Source: Rhodoferax sp. (GTDB taxonomy: Bacteria; Pseudomonadota; Gammaproteobacteria; Burkholderiales; Burkholderiaceae_C). Taken from it: a stretch of DNA of 38,248 nucleotides. How positions within the stretch are numbered: position 1 is the stretch's first letter; each line of letters begins with the position of its first letter. The notes below the pieces were generated by a model that was not told the origin of the DNA, did not search any database, and saw only the letters and a list, made by a program, of their open reading frames with translations. Below, one piece after another: positions 17,201 to 25,052 of the stretch. The translations under genes and the position numbers were made by a program. Where the stretch lies: NCBI GenBank assembly GCA_030645355.1, contig JAUSNJ010000098.1:1-38248 (forward strand), read 5' to 3'.

Positions 17201-18007
17201 ATGCCGAAGCTGGAAAACAATATGAACAAAGTAATTGAAAAAGAAAAACGCGGGATCCAATCGATTGAAGTGGGAGGGCTCCTTCTATCGGCGTTGCTAA
17301 AACACGCTCGCCCTATGGCGCTTCGAGACTTGGCAAAAGAGGCTGAGATGGCATCGGGAAAAGCTCACCCCTATATGGTCAGCTTTTCAAAGATCGGTTT
17401 AATTAAACAGGATGCTGTGACTGGGTTTTATTCCTTGGGTCCAATGGCAATCCAGCTCGGCTTGGTGAGTCTTCAGTTGCTTAGCCCCGTGCGCGAGGCG
17501 AGTCCTGAAGCTGAAAAGTTGGCTGAAACAACTGGCCATAGCGTTGCTTTAGCAGTGTGGGGAAACCAGGGGCCGACAGTTGTTCGCTTGATAGATCCTA
17601 TATATCCACTGCACGTGAACCTTCGCACCGGGACCGTGATGTCTTTGGCTGATACTGCAACCGGTCGGATCTTTGCGGCCTATCTACCGAAGCAGTTAAT
17701 CAAGGAATTAATGGAGGAGGACTACAAGCGCCTAGGGCCTGATATTTCAAACCCTTTAAAGCCCGCAAAAGTAGAGCAAATGCTCAAGGAGGTACGGCAC
17801 CACAAATTGTCGCGGTCTCTTGGTCATCCTACTCCAGGAGTGAATGCCTTTTCGGCGCCAGTATTTGACTATTCTGGAAATCTTGTTATGGCTGTTACTT
17901 TGATGGGATCGTCGGGAATCTTTGATCCTGAGTGGGATGGATCGTCAGCGATTGCTGTAACACGGTGTGCAGATCAAATTTCTGAACGATTAGGCTACGT
18001 TAAATAA
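17201..18007 (+). CDS. IclR family transcriptional regulator
   Basis: A 268-residue IclR-type regulator. The N-terminal winged helix-turn-helix spans about residues 20-85 (GIQSIEVGGLLL, then LRDLAKEAEMASGKAHPYMVSF as the recognition region) and the C-terminal effector-binding domain about 100-265. ATG 17201 has GAGGA at 17186-17190; ATG 17222 is a possible shorter start. Codon use and base composition are more AT-rich than the flanking catabolic genes. It is a clear paralog of the IclR at 18393. IclR proteins usually bind pathway acids and control adjacent catabolic operons; blocks B and C are the obvious candidates. Confidence 0.9.
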   Translation: MPKLENNMNKVIEKEKRGIQSIEVGGLLLSALLKHARPMALRDLAKEAEMASGKAHPYMVSFSKIGLIKQDAVTGFYSLGPMAIQLGLVSLQLLSPVREASPEAEKLAETTGHSVALAVWGNQGPTVVRLIDPIYPLHVNLRTGTVMSLADTATGRIFAAYLPKQLIKELMEEDYKRLGPDISNPLKPAKVEQMLKEVRHHKLSRSLGHPTPGVNAFSAPVFDYSGNLVMAVTLMGSSGIFDPEWDGSSAIAVTRCADQISERLGYVK

Positions 18008-18046
18008 ATATCGGTCTAAAGAAGACTGGATTCTTAGAATGCAAAC

Positions 18047-18226
18047 ATGACTTCCAAAATTTGGAGCTTGCTTTTAGTCGGTTCAATCGCAAATTTATTG
18101 AGGTTTCTTATTGTTGAGCTTCCGGTCGGGGTTGATGTGTGGGTCGAGGTATTTTTGTCAATCCTCGCGGTGGTAATTTCGTGGGTAATGTGCTGTGGGG
18201 AAGAGTGGAGTAGCCATGAAGATTGA
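18047..18226 (+). CDS. Possible small membrane protein (59 aa)
   Basis: A 59-codon reading frame in the gap between the two IclR genes. It starts MTSKIWSLLLVGSIANLL and has two hydrophobic segments, about residues 5-25 and 31-50, separated by a polar VELPVGVD turn, with an acidic tail ending CGEEWSSHED. That shape is typical of a two-span inner-membrane miniprotein. I see no strong ribosome-binding site before ATG 18047, and I do not recognise a family. It starts 39 nt after the upstream stop and could be read through from that gene. It may be chance in AT-rich DNA. Confidence 0.35.
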   Translation: MTSKIWSLLLVGSIANLLRFLIVELPVGVDVWVEVFLSILAVVISWVMCCGEEWSSHED

Positions 18227-18392
18227 ATTCTGGGTCAATTTGCTTGCGTTCTGATGGATAAACTTTTCTCTAATTCACTATTTCCCAAAGATTGAGTAAT
18301 TTCCTCTAGATTTCAAAACTGAATTGGATCAGACCACTTTATGATCTTCAGTGACGCCACAGATTTCTTCGGCGCAAGTTTGAGGGGAACTG

Positions 18393-19184
18393 ATGAGTAA
18401 AGACAAAGAAGGGCAGCATGGTGTTCAGTCCCTGGAGATTGGCATAGACATACTGCGAGTAATTACGCAGGGCCATCGCTCAATGATGCTGAAAGACATT
18501 GCAGCAGCAGCAGACATGCCAGCTTCCAAGGTTCATCGTTATATGGTCAGTCTGGTTCGCGCCGGTCTTGTTGACCAAGACCCGATGACTTCGCGATATG
18601 ATCTCGGGCCGTTTGCCCTAACCGTTGGTCTTGTTGCCGTGGACCGACTTGACCGCATCGGACTAGGACTTACTGCGATTGCCGAATTACGAGATGAAAT
18701 TAATGAAACCACTGCATTGGCCGTATGGAGTGACAACGGCGCGGTCATCGTACGTTCTGAGAGGCCATATAGGCCGATTACCGTGAACGTGGTGACTGGT
18801 ACGGCTCTGAACACTTTAACATCAGCCAGTGGCCGAGTTTTTGCGGCTTGGCTCCCAAAATCAACGGTTAATCCGCTGATTGCTAAAGATTTGTTGACAG
18901 CTGGACTGCCGCTCGAAGTACGGTCGGCTGTTGCTGTAGAAAAGATGTTGGCGACTGTCCGTCAACGGGGTGTAGCAGCTGTGACTGATTACCACCTCGT
19001 TCCTGGAGTGGCAGCAGTAGCTGCACCAGTTTTCAATGCGCAGGGTGAAATCACTCTCTCGTTGCTGGCAATTGGGGTAAAGAGCATGATTGATCTATCT
19101 CTGGATGGGGAAGTTGTCAGGTCCCTGAAACGTACAGCTCAGGCACTTTCAGCGCGTTTGGGCTATGAAGGTTGTGCAAATTGA
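18393..19184 (+). CDS. IclR family transcriptional regulator
   Basis: A 263-residue IclR regulator, paralogous to the one at 17201: both share (I/V)QS(I/L)E(V/I)G, a PYMVS/RYMVS recognition segment and ...SGRVFAAWLPK in the effector domain. The HTH spans about residues 15-80 and the ligand-binding domain about 95-260. AGGGG at 18383-18387 precedes ATG 18393. It is followed 30 nt later by a strong intrinsic terminator, so its transcript is insulated from block C. A tandem pair of diverged IclR genes between two catabolic operons suggests that each controls one of them (inference). Confidence 0.92.
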   Translation: MSKDKEGQHGVQSLEIGIDILRVITQGHRSMMLKDIAAAADMPASKVHRYMVSLVRAGLVDQDPMTSRYDLGPFALTVGLVAVDRLDRIGLGLTAIAELRDEINETTALAVWSDNGAVIVRSERPYRPITVNVVTGTALNTLTSASGRVFAAWLPKSTVNPLIAKDLLTAGLPLEVRSAVAVEKMLATVRQRGVAAVTDYHLVPGVAAVAAPVFNAQGEITLSLLAIGVKSMIDLSLDGEVVRSLKRTAQALSARLGYEGCAN

Positions 19185-19213
19185 CTAAACCCTCACCTAC
19201 AGCTTAATCGGAC

Positions 19214-19249
19214 ACCTTGTTGTTATCCAAATTTCAACAAGGTTTTTTT
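19214..19249 (+). terminator. Rho-independent terminator after the IclR genes
   Basis: ACCTTGTTG (19214-19222) pairs perfectly with CAACAAGGT (19235-19243) around a 12-nt loop. Seven T residues follow directly (19243-19249, sharing the last stem base). It lies 30 nt after the stop of the second IclR gene and closes that transcript. Confidence 0.85.
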
Positions 19250-19266
19250 ATAAGATTTTGATTTAC

Positions 19267-19278
19267 AGAACTAGTTCT
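19267..19278. promoter_or_regulatory. Palindrome AGAACTAGTTCT (possible operator)
   Basis: A perfect 12-bp palindrome just after the terminator and about 310 bp before the first gene of block C. It is a candidate regulator site for the block C promoter. The position is far upstream, and the call rests only on symmetry. Confidence 0.35.
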
Positions 19279-19324
19279 ATATTTTAGAATGTAGATAATT
19301 CAAAAAAAATGGATTAAAAACCAG

Positions 19325-19376
19325 CAACAAGAGGTCATGGGTGAGGTGAACCCTTTTTGGCTTGGCGCTCTTGTTG
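19325..19376. repeat. Inverted repeat in the block C leader
   Basis: CAACAAGAG (19325-19333) and CTCTTGTTG (19368-19376) are perfect 9-bp inverted arms around a 34-nt spacer. The arms resemble the terminator stem upstream (CAACAAGG). The element could fold in a leader transcript or bind a regulator by looping. Confidence 0.35.
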
Positions 19377-19590
19377 GGGAGGACGTGGTTCACGTAATCA
19401 ATACGTTGAAAGAGTCGTGTATGACTATTCCGTAGCTGTACAAAACGCATTTTCGGTGTTGGTGATTGCTGCAGATTTAGTGCTTGGAATCGGTCAGGTG
19501 ACGATGCCTAGTAACTAGCAAGCATTGATCAGAAACAAGCAGATGTGCGTCGCGCATCCAGGGTTGTAAGTATTTAACAAAGGAAAAATC

Positions 19591-20556
19591 ATGACTAAAA
19601 AATTTGCATCACAGGCTGACCTAGAGGTCAAAAAGACCACCTTTGCGCAGATGTCCGAGCACTGCTGGGCCTATACCGCCGAGGGCGATCCCAACACAGG
19701 CGTGATTATTGGCGAAGACTCGGTACTGATCTGCGACGCGCTGGCTACCCCGGTGATGGCGCAGAGCCTGATTGCCGAGATTCGCAAGGTGAGCGACAAG
19801 CCGATCAAGTACGTCGTGCTGTCCCATTACCACGCGGTACGGGTGCTTGGCGCATCCGGCTACAAAGAGGCCGGCATGCAGGAAATCATTGCCAGCCAGG
19901 GCACCTATGAAATGATTGTTGAGCGCGGCGCACAAGACATGCAGTCCGAGTATGAGCGCTTTCCCCGTCTGTTTGACGCCTTTGACTCCATCCCCGGCCT
20001 GACCTGGCCCACGCTGGTATTCAAAGATTCCATGACGCTATGGATGGGCAAGCTCGAAGTCAAGATCATGCACCTGGGTGCTGGTCACACCAAAGGCGAC
20101 ACGGTGGTCTGGGTGCCTTCCGAGAAGGTGTTGTTCTCGGGTGACCTGGTGGAAGCCGATGCCGCCTGCTACACCGGCGATGCGCAACTGGCAGAGTGGC
20201 CCGCCACGCTGGATGCGCTGGCCGCACTCCAGCCGGAAAAACTGGTGCCCGGTCGTGGCCCGGCGCTGGTCGGCGCCGAGCGCGTTCAGTCTGGCTTGGC
20301 CTACACACGCGATTTTGTGACGACCTTGCTGAGTTCAGCTAAGGAAGCAGTGGCCCTGAATATGAACCTGAACCAGGCGATGGCGCATTGTCGCAAAGCG
20401 ATGGACCCCAAGTTCGGCCAGGTCTTTATTTACGAACACTGTCTGCCATTTGACGTCACCCGTGCGGTGGACGAGGCCAGCGGCATCCAGCATCCGCGCA
20501 TCTGGACGGCAGAGCGCGACAAGGAAATGTGGCACGCCCTGCAGACCGCAGCCTGA
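19591..20556 (+). CDS. Metallo-beta-lactamase-fold protein lacking the second metal site
   Basis: A 321-residue MBL-fold protein. The canonical HxHxDH motif reads H79-Y-H81-A-V83-R84, so the site-1 histidines are kept but the Asp and His of site 2 are Val and Arg. H166 (GAGHTKGD) and D185 (FSGDLVE) are kept. The last His of the usual PGHG turn is R222 (PGRG). All three residues belonging only to site 2 are therefore replaced and the site-1 set stays, which implies a mononuclear or altered centre. AAAGGA precedes ATG 19591. It is the first gene of block C, 28 nt before the monooxygenase. By neighbourhood it may act on a lactone, thioester or ring-fission product, but no reaction can be assigned. 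Confidence 0.88.
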   Translation: MTKKFASQADLEVKKTTFAQMSEHCWAYTAEGDPNTGVIIGEDSVLICDALATPVMAQSLIAEIRKVSDKPIKYVVLSHYHAVRVLGASGYKEAGMQEIIASQGTYEMIVERGAQDMQSEYERFPRLFDAFDSIPGLTWPTLVFKDSMTLWMGKLEVKIMHLGAGHTKGDTVVWVPSEKVLFSGDLVEADAACYTGDAQLAEWPATLDALAALQPEKLVPGRGPALVGAERVQSGLAYTRDFVTTLLSSAKEAVALNMNLNQAMAHCRKAMDPKFGQVFIYEHCLPFDVTRAVDEASGIQHPRIWTAERDKEMWHALQTAA

Positions 20557-20584
20557 GTTTCAAAAACAAAAAGAGGAGACAGGC

Positions 20585-22258
20585 ATGTTGAGTACCTACC
20601 AATATTCGAGTTATAAATACGTGCGCCCACCAGAGCAAAGCGGCGCCGAGAAAAAACGTTACCCGGTGGTGATCGTGGGCGCCGGGCCGGTTGGCTTGGC
20701 GGCTGCGATTGAGCTGGCCCAGTCCGGCGTGCCGGTGGTGGTGCTCGACGATGACAACACGGTGTCGGTCGGATCGCGCGGCGTTTGTTATGCCAAGCGC
20801 ACGCTGGAGGTGCTGGACCGCCTGGGCGTGGGCGACCCGTGTGTCGACAAAGGCGTGAGCTGGAATGTCGGGCGCACTTTCTTCCGCGAGGAAGAGGTTT
20901 ACAACTTCAACCTGCGCCCGCAAGACGACCACAAGCGCCCCGGCATGATCAACCTGCAGCAGTATTACCTGGAGGAATACGAGGTCACCCGCGCCCAAGA
21001 GTTGCCCAATCTGGACCTGCGCTTCAAGAACAAGGTGGTGTCGGTCAATCCAGATGGGCAGGGCGCCACACTGCAGGTCGAAACGCCGGATGGCATCTAC
21101 AGCCTAGAGACTGATTGGTTGATCGTGGCCGACGGAGCGCGTAGTGGCATCCGGCGCCTGCTGAACCTGGAGATTGACGGCAAGGTTTTCATGGACCGTT
21201 TCCTCATCGCCGACGTGGTGATGAAGGCGGATTTTCCGACGGAACGCTGGTTCTGGTTTGACCCGCCGTTTCACCCGGGGCAGTCGGTGCTGCTGCACCG
21301 CCAGTCCGATAACGTATTTCGTATTGACTTCCAGCTCGGCTGGCAGGCCGACCCGGAAGAAGAGAAGAAGCCGGAAAACGTCATTCCCCGCATCAAGGCC
21401 ATGCTGGGCGATGACCGCGAGTTTGATCTGGAATGGGTCAGCGTTTACACCTTCCAGTGTCGCCGCATGAACAGCTTCACCCACGGCCATGTGCTGTTTG
21501 TGGGCGACGCGGCGCATCAGGTTTCGCCGTTTGGTGCCCGCGGGGCCAACTCCGGCATTCAGGACACCGACAACTTGTGCTGGAAGCTGAAGCTGGTGAT
21601 TGAAGGCAAGGCGCCGTCCAGCCTGCTCGACACCTACTCGGAAGAGCGCGTATTTGCAGCCGACGAAAACCTGCTGAACTCGACCCGCTCGACCGACTTC
21701 ATCACGCCCAAAAGCAAGATGTCGCTGACCATTCGCAATGCGGCCCTGACCCTGGCGCGTGATCATGCTTTTGCCCGTGCGCTGGTCAATTCAGGGCGTC
21801 TGTCGGTGCCTGCTGTGCTCACCGAATCGCGTCTGAATACGCCAGATACGACGGTGTTTGCGGGGGATATGGTGCCAGGCGCCGCGATGGATGACGCGCC
21901 GATGCAGGAGAGTCGCAAGAACTTCTGGCTGCTTGACCGCGTAGGCAACCAATTCATGGCCTTGGTATTTGTCAGTGACCCATCACAGGTCGATGTCGTC
22001 ACCGCCCGTGTTCATAAATCGTTGGCTGATGCGCCGATCCCCATTGAAGTGGTTCTGGTGTCCCCGAAGGCCGGCGTGGCACCTGAAGGGCTACGTGTTT
22101 TTGTGGACGAGAAGAATCGTTTTGCCGAGCGTTTCGACGCCCAGCCGGAGACGGTTTACCTGATTCGCCCGGATCAGCATGTGGCCGCCCGCTGGCGTGC
22201 CTTTGACGCGGATGCGGTCAAAGCCGCTTTGGCCCGCGCTACTGCTAATGTTCAATAA
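20585..22258 (+). CDS. MhpA-type FAD-dependent aromatic monooxygenase
   Basis: A 557-residue class A flavoprotein hydroxylase of the 3-(3-hydroxyphenyl)propionate hydroxylase/phenol hydroxylase type. The GxGxxG loop is G32-AGPV-G37, the DG motif is at D183-G (VADGARSGIR), and the GD motif at G307-D308 (VGDAAHQVSPFGARG). A thioredoxin-like C-terminal domain spans about 400-557. The start is fixed by AGGAGA at 20574-20579, 6 nt before ATG 20585; the frame stays open upstream into the previous gene but without a ribosome site. It would hydroxylate a phenolic ring with NAD(P)H and O2, preparing it for cleavage by the downstream genes. Substrate unknown. Confidence 0.9.
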   Translation: MLSTYQYSSYKYVRPPEQSGAEKKRYPVVIVGAGPVGLAAAIELAQSGVPVVVLDDDNTVSVGSRGVCYAKRTLEVLDRLGVGDPCVDKGVSWNVGRTFFREEEVYNFNLRPQDDHKRPGMINLQQYYLEEYEVTRAQELPNLDLRFKNKVVSVNPDGQGATLQVETPDGIYSLETDWLIVADGARSGIRRLLNLEIDGKVFMDRFLIADVVMKADFPTERWFWFDPPFHPGQSVLLHRQSDNVFRIDFQLGWQADPEEEKKPENVIPRIKAMLGDDREFDLEWVSVYTFQCRRMNSFTHGHVLFVGDAAHQVSPFGARGANSGIQDTDNLCWKLKLVIEGKAPSSLLDTYSEERVFAADENLLNSTRSTDFITPKSKMSLTIRNAALTLARDHAFARALVNSGRLSVPAVLTESRLNTPDTTVFAGDMVPGAAMDDAPMQESRKNFWLLDRVGNQFMALVFVSDPSQVDVVTARVHKSLADAPIPIEVVLVSPKAGVAPEGLRVFVDEKNRFAERFDAQPETVYLIRPDQHVAARWRAFDADAVKAALARATANVQ

Positions 22259-22268
22259 GGAGTCGTCC

Positions 22269-22493
22269 ATGTCGCTCAATCTGAAACCAAACCTCTCTGA
22301 ACCCGGCAAGCGTTATTTCCAGGCTTACACGCCTGGTGATGATTTCTATGAAGCCTTGATCGAAACCCATCGCGATTTGTCAGATGAGCAAAGCGCGCTG
22401 GTCAATGCCAAGTTGGTGCTGCTTTTGTCGAACCACATTGGAGATCTGTCCGTGCTGCGCGAGGCCATGACGATTGCCCGCCAAGGTGTCTAA
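22269..22493 (+). CDS. DUF2783 family small protein
   Basis: A 74-residue protein starting MSLNLKPNLSEPG, with YTPGDDFYEALIETHRDLS in the middle and a helical C-terminal half (LVNAKLVLLLSNHIGDL). I recognise it as the DUF2783 type that accompanies MhpA-like monooxygenases. AAGGAG (22257-22262) overlaps the upstream stop and lies 6 nt before ATG 22269, so the two are tightly linked. Function is unknown; a small helical partner or accessory of the hydroxylase is the natural guess. Confidence 0.8.
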   Translation: MSLNLKPNLSEPGKRYFQAYTPGDDFYEALIETHRDLSDEQSALVNAKLVLLLSNHIGDLSVLREAMTIARQGV

Positions 22494-22514
22494 TTAGTTG
22501 TTTAGGAGACTCGA

Positions 22515-23054
22515 ATGAAAATCCAAAAAATCCACCACGTCGCGTACCGCTGCAAGGATGCCAAGGAAACGGTTGAGTGGTACGGCAAGTACCTGAACAT
22601 GAACTTCATCCTGGCGATTGCCGAGAACGAAGTGCCCTCGACCAAAGCTCCCGACCCCTACATGCACGTGTTTCTCGATGCCGGCAACGGCAACGTGCTC
22701 GCCTTCTTTGAACTGCCGACCCAGCCGCCAATGGGGCGTGACCCCAACACCCCGGTGTGGACTCAGCACTTGGCGCTGCAAGTCGAGTCAGTCGAGGCCA
22801 TGATGGAGGCCAAAGTCAGACTGGAAGCAGACGGCATTGACGTGCTGGGGCCGACCGATCACACCATCTTCAAATCCATCTACTTCTTCGACCCCAGTGG
22901 CCATCGCCTGGAACTGTGCGCCAACACTGGCACACCAAAAATGACCAAGATGCTTGATGACGCCAAGTGGGACATGCTCAATGAATGGGCGATTACCAAA
23001 AAAGCACCTCAACACGCGCGCTGGATGCATGACGGCAGCTACGCTGGAGAATAA
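22515..23054 (+). CDS. VOC superfamily enzyme (glyoxalase/dioxygenase fold)
   Basis: A 179-residue vicinal-oxygen-chelate protein with two beta-alpha-beta-beta-beta modules. Candidate metal ligands are H8 (IHHVAY), E66 (AFFEL), H85 (WTQHLAL) and E133 (HRLELC). A His-Glu-His-Glu set at these positions is the glyoxalase I/epimerase pattern rather than the 2-His-1-Glu triad of extradiol dioxygenases, so an isomerase or lyase is as likely as ring cleavage. The C-terminal 35 residues are an extension rich in W and K. AGGAG lies just before ATG 22515, and the FAH-family gene starts 6 nt after its stop. In context it acts on the ring after or during fission. Confidence 0.87.
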   Translation: MKIQKIHHVAYRCKDAKETVEWYGKYLNMNFILAIAENEVPSTKAPDPYMHVFLDAGNGNVLAFFELPTQPPMGRDPNTPVWTQHLALQVESVEAMMEAKVRLEADGIDVLGPTDHTIFKSIYFFDPSGHRLELCANTGTPKMTKMLDDAKWDMLNEWAITKKAPQHARWMHDGSYAGE

Positions 23055-23060
23055 AAGTAA

Positions 23061-24074
23061 ATGAAACTTGCCACTCTCAAACAAGGCGGCCGCGACGGCA
23101 CGCTGATCGTCGTCAACCGCAGTCTGACACACTGCCGTCCCGTATCGGCCATCGCTCGCACCCTGCAAGCGGCACTGGACGATTGGGACGCCTGCGAGCC
23201 CCAACTGCGCCAAATCTATGAAGCGCTCAACAGCGGCGCCTTCAGCGATGCGGTACCGTTTGACCCGTTGTTGTGCCATTCGCCACTGCCGCGGGCCTAC
23301 CAGTGGGCCGACGGCTCCGCTTATGTTAACCATGTGGAACTGGTGCGCCGCGCTCGCGGTGCCGAACTTCCCTCAGAATTCTGGGCCGATCCCCTGATTT
23401 ACCAAGGCGGCTCCGACTCTTTTGTGGGTCCGTGTGACCCGATTTATGCGTTGTCGGAAGACTGGGGCATTGACCTGGAAGCCGAAGTCGCCATCATCAC
23501 CGGCGATGTGAAGATGGGTGCCAGCGCAGCACAATGCGTCCGGGCAATTCGCTTGCTGATGTTGGTGAATGACGTGTCGCTGCGCAACCTGATACCGGGC
23601 GAATTGGCCAAGGGCTTTGGCTTCTTCCAGTCAAAACCTGCCACCGCTTTCAGCCCAGTGGCGATCACGCCGGATGAGCTGGGTTCTGACTGGCGCGAAG
23701 GCCGTGTGCATAGACCCTTGACCGTGCAGATCAATGGTGAGATGTTTGGTCAACCAGATGCAGGTACCGACATGATATTCAACTTCCCTCAATTGGTGGC
23801 TCATGTCACCAAAACCCGGGAAATGGAAGCGGGTTCCATTATTGGCTCAGGCACGGTGTCCAACAAGCAGGGCGACTTGAACGGTTCGTCAATTGCCAAC
23901 GGTGGTGTAGGCTACTGCTGCCTGGCTGAACTACGCATGTACGAGACGATTGAGACGGGCAAGCCGCAAACCCCCTTTTTGAAGTTTGGCGACACGGTAC
24001 GCATTGAGATGTTTGACCGCGAAGGCAAGAGTCTTTTCGGTGCGATCGATCAAAACGTACAACATTACGTTTGA
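23061..24074 (+). CDS. Fumarylacetoacetate hydrolase family protein
   Basis: A 337-residue FAH-fold protein. The metal-binding pattern is seen as E140 and E142 (DLEAEVA) and D171 (LVNDVSLRN), with a GKGFGFFQSKP-like segment and a C-terminal GSGTVSN turn. Family members hydrolyse C-C bonds of acylpyruvates, or hydrate and decarboxylate ring-fission products. It is larger than HpaG-type single domains and close to the 330-residue FAA hydrolases found with gentisate- or homogentisate-like routes. It is the last gene of block C and would split the fission product into central metabolites. No gentisate or homogentisate dioxygenase of the classical cupin type is seen in the window. Confidence 0.9.
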   Translation: MKLATLKQGGRDGTLIVVNRSLTHCRPVSAIARTLQAALDDWDACEPQLRQIYEALNSGAFSDAVPFDPLLCHSPLPRAYQWADGSAYVNHVELVRRARGAELPSEFWADPLIYQGGSDSFVGPCDPIYALSEDWGIDLEAEVAIITGDVKMGASAAQCVRAIRLLMLVNDVSLRNLIPGELAKGFGFFQSKPATAFSPVAITPDELGSDWREGRVHRPLTVQINGEMFGQPDAGTDMIFNFPQLVAHVTKTREMEAGSIIGSGTVSNKQGDLNGSSIANGGVGYCCLAELRMYETIETGKPQTPFLKFGDTVRIEMFDREGKSLFGAIDQNVQHYV

Positions 24075-24639
24075 TGAAGCTCTTTACATATTTCTGAAGT
24101 TCTGCTGCATACCGAGTTCGCATCGCACTGAACCTGTAGGGTCTGCAGTATGAAGCTGTGACCATTCATCTCTTTCGAGGTGGTGGCCAGCAGAAACAGG
24201 CCGCCTGTCCTCAATCCTCGTGAAATCATTCTAAAGTTTCATGAAAAGGGTTGCATTGGCTGCGAGTCTAAGAATAAATTGTAATTTGATTTTCACCAGT
24301 GCGACCATTGATCATCTAAACCATTTTCCTGATGACTGTCTGCTTTGTGAATGCGAGCTTTAAGAGGTGATTGACAGGTTTGGGCGTGGAAGGAGTCGGC
24401 TGGGAATGGCAGATCTCGAGGTGGTGACTGAAGTCCCCGAAAGCTGCCATTGACCAGCGGCAGGTAACGCCCGCTTTGCCGACATTGTCTTCAGATTCCA
24501 TGGCTGGGCCGGGCTCGGGCCAGCGACCAGTCATTGGCGCTTCGGACAGTTCCTGAATCGGAAGCGAGTGACGGCCGCTGCGCTGCACGCGAGGCGCTTG
24601 GGTGACTCAGGACCGCCGCCTGTATCCACTCGCGCGCAG
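24075..24639. other. 565-nt region without a recognisable gene
   Basis: This lies between the convergent ends of block C and the rhodanese gene. Composition changes from AT-rich (to about 24310) to GC-rich. A 90-codon minus-strand frame (24316-24588) has no domain and an odd composition, and I do not call it. No clear terminator or insertion-sequence end was found. The GC-rich half may be decayed coding DNA. Confidence 0.5.
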
Positions 24640-25005
24640 TCAGGCTGCCGGCCCCGCGCGCACGGGGTAGCCCGTCTCGAGCCAGCTTTTCATACCGCCA
24701 TCAAGCGCAACCACGCGCTGAAAGCCCATGGTGCGCAACGTTGCGGCGGCCTGCGTCGAGATGCGGCTGAATTCGCAGCAGGTGACGATGCGGGCCGTCG
24801 GGTCCGGCAGCTCGTTGTTGACGCGCAACTCCAGTTGGCCGCGCGGCAGCAGACGCGCGCCGGGAATATGCCCGGCCTCATAGGCGTCGCGTTCGCGCAC
24901 ATCGAGCACGATCAGTCCGGCCGGTGCCGCCTCGACACGGCATCGCAACTCGGTCATGGACATGAAGGGCACGCAAGCGGCAGCCTTGGCCAGCATCTGC
25001 GCCAC
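24640..25005 (-). CDS. Rhodanese-like domain protein
   Basis: A 121-residue single rhodanese domain. It has VLDVRERDAYEAGHIPGA (residues about 33-50) and the active-site loop C76-x4-R81 (TCCEFSRIS), so a persulfide-forming Cys is present, with a second Cys beside it. It ends with the DGGMKSWLETGYP stretch. Start is GTG 25005 or ATG 24996, neither with a clear ribosome site. It follows the NIPSNAP gene by 47 nt on the same strand and is probably co-transcribed with it. Sulfur transfer is the family role; the link to ring catabolism is unclear. Confidence 0.85.
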   Translation of the reverse strand: MAQMLAKAAACVPFMSMTELRCRVEAAPAGLIVLDVRERDAYEAGHIPGARLLPRGQLELRVNNELPDPTARIVTCCEFSRISTQAAATLRTMGFQRVVALDGGMKSWLETGYPVRAGPAA

Positions 25006-25052
25006 AAAACAAGCATGTGCTGGGGCAGCTTGCCCTCTCGCATCTTTAGACG

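Larger units (their letters stand above)
19185..19590. other. 406-nt AT-rich leader before block C
   Basis: No gene seen. From left to right it holds an intrinsic terminator (19214-19249), a 12-bp palindrome (19267-19278), an A-rich tract, and a long-range inverted repeat (19325-19376). The promoter of the block C operon must lie here unless block C is expressed from upstream, which the terminator makes unlikely. Confidence 0.55.

Noticed and set aside
24316..24588. 90-codon minus-strand frame upstream of nothing identifiable
   Set aside because: No domain or ribosome site, and composition changes within the frame.
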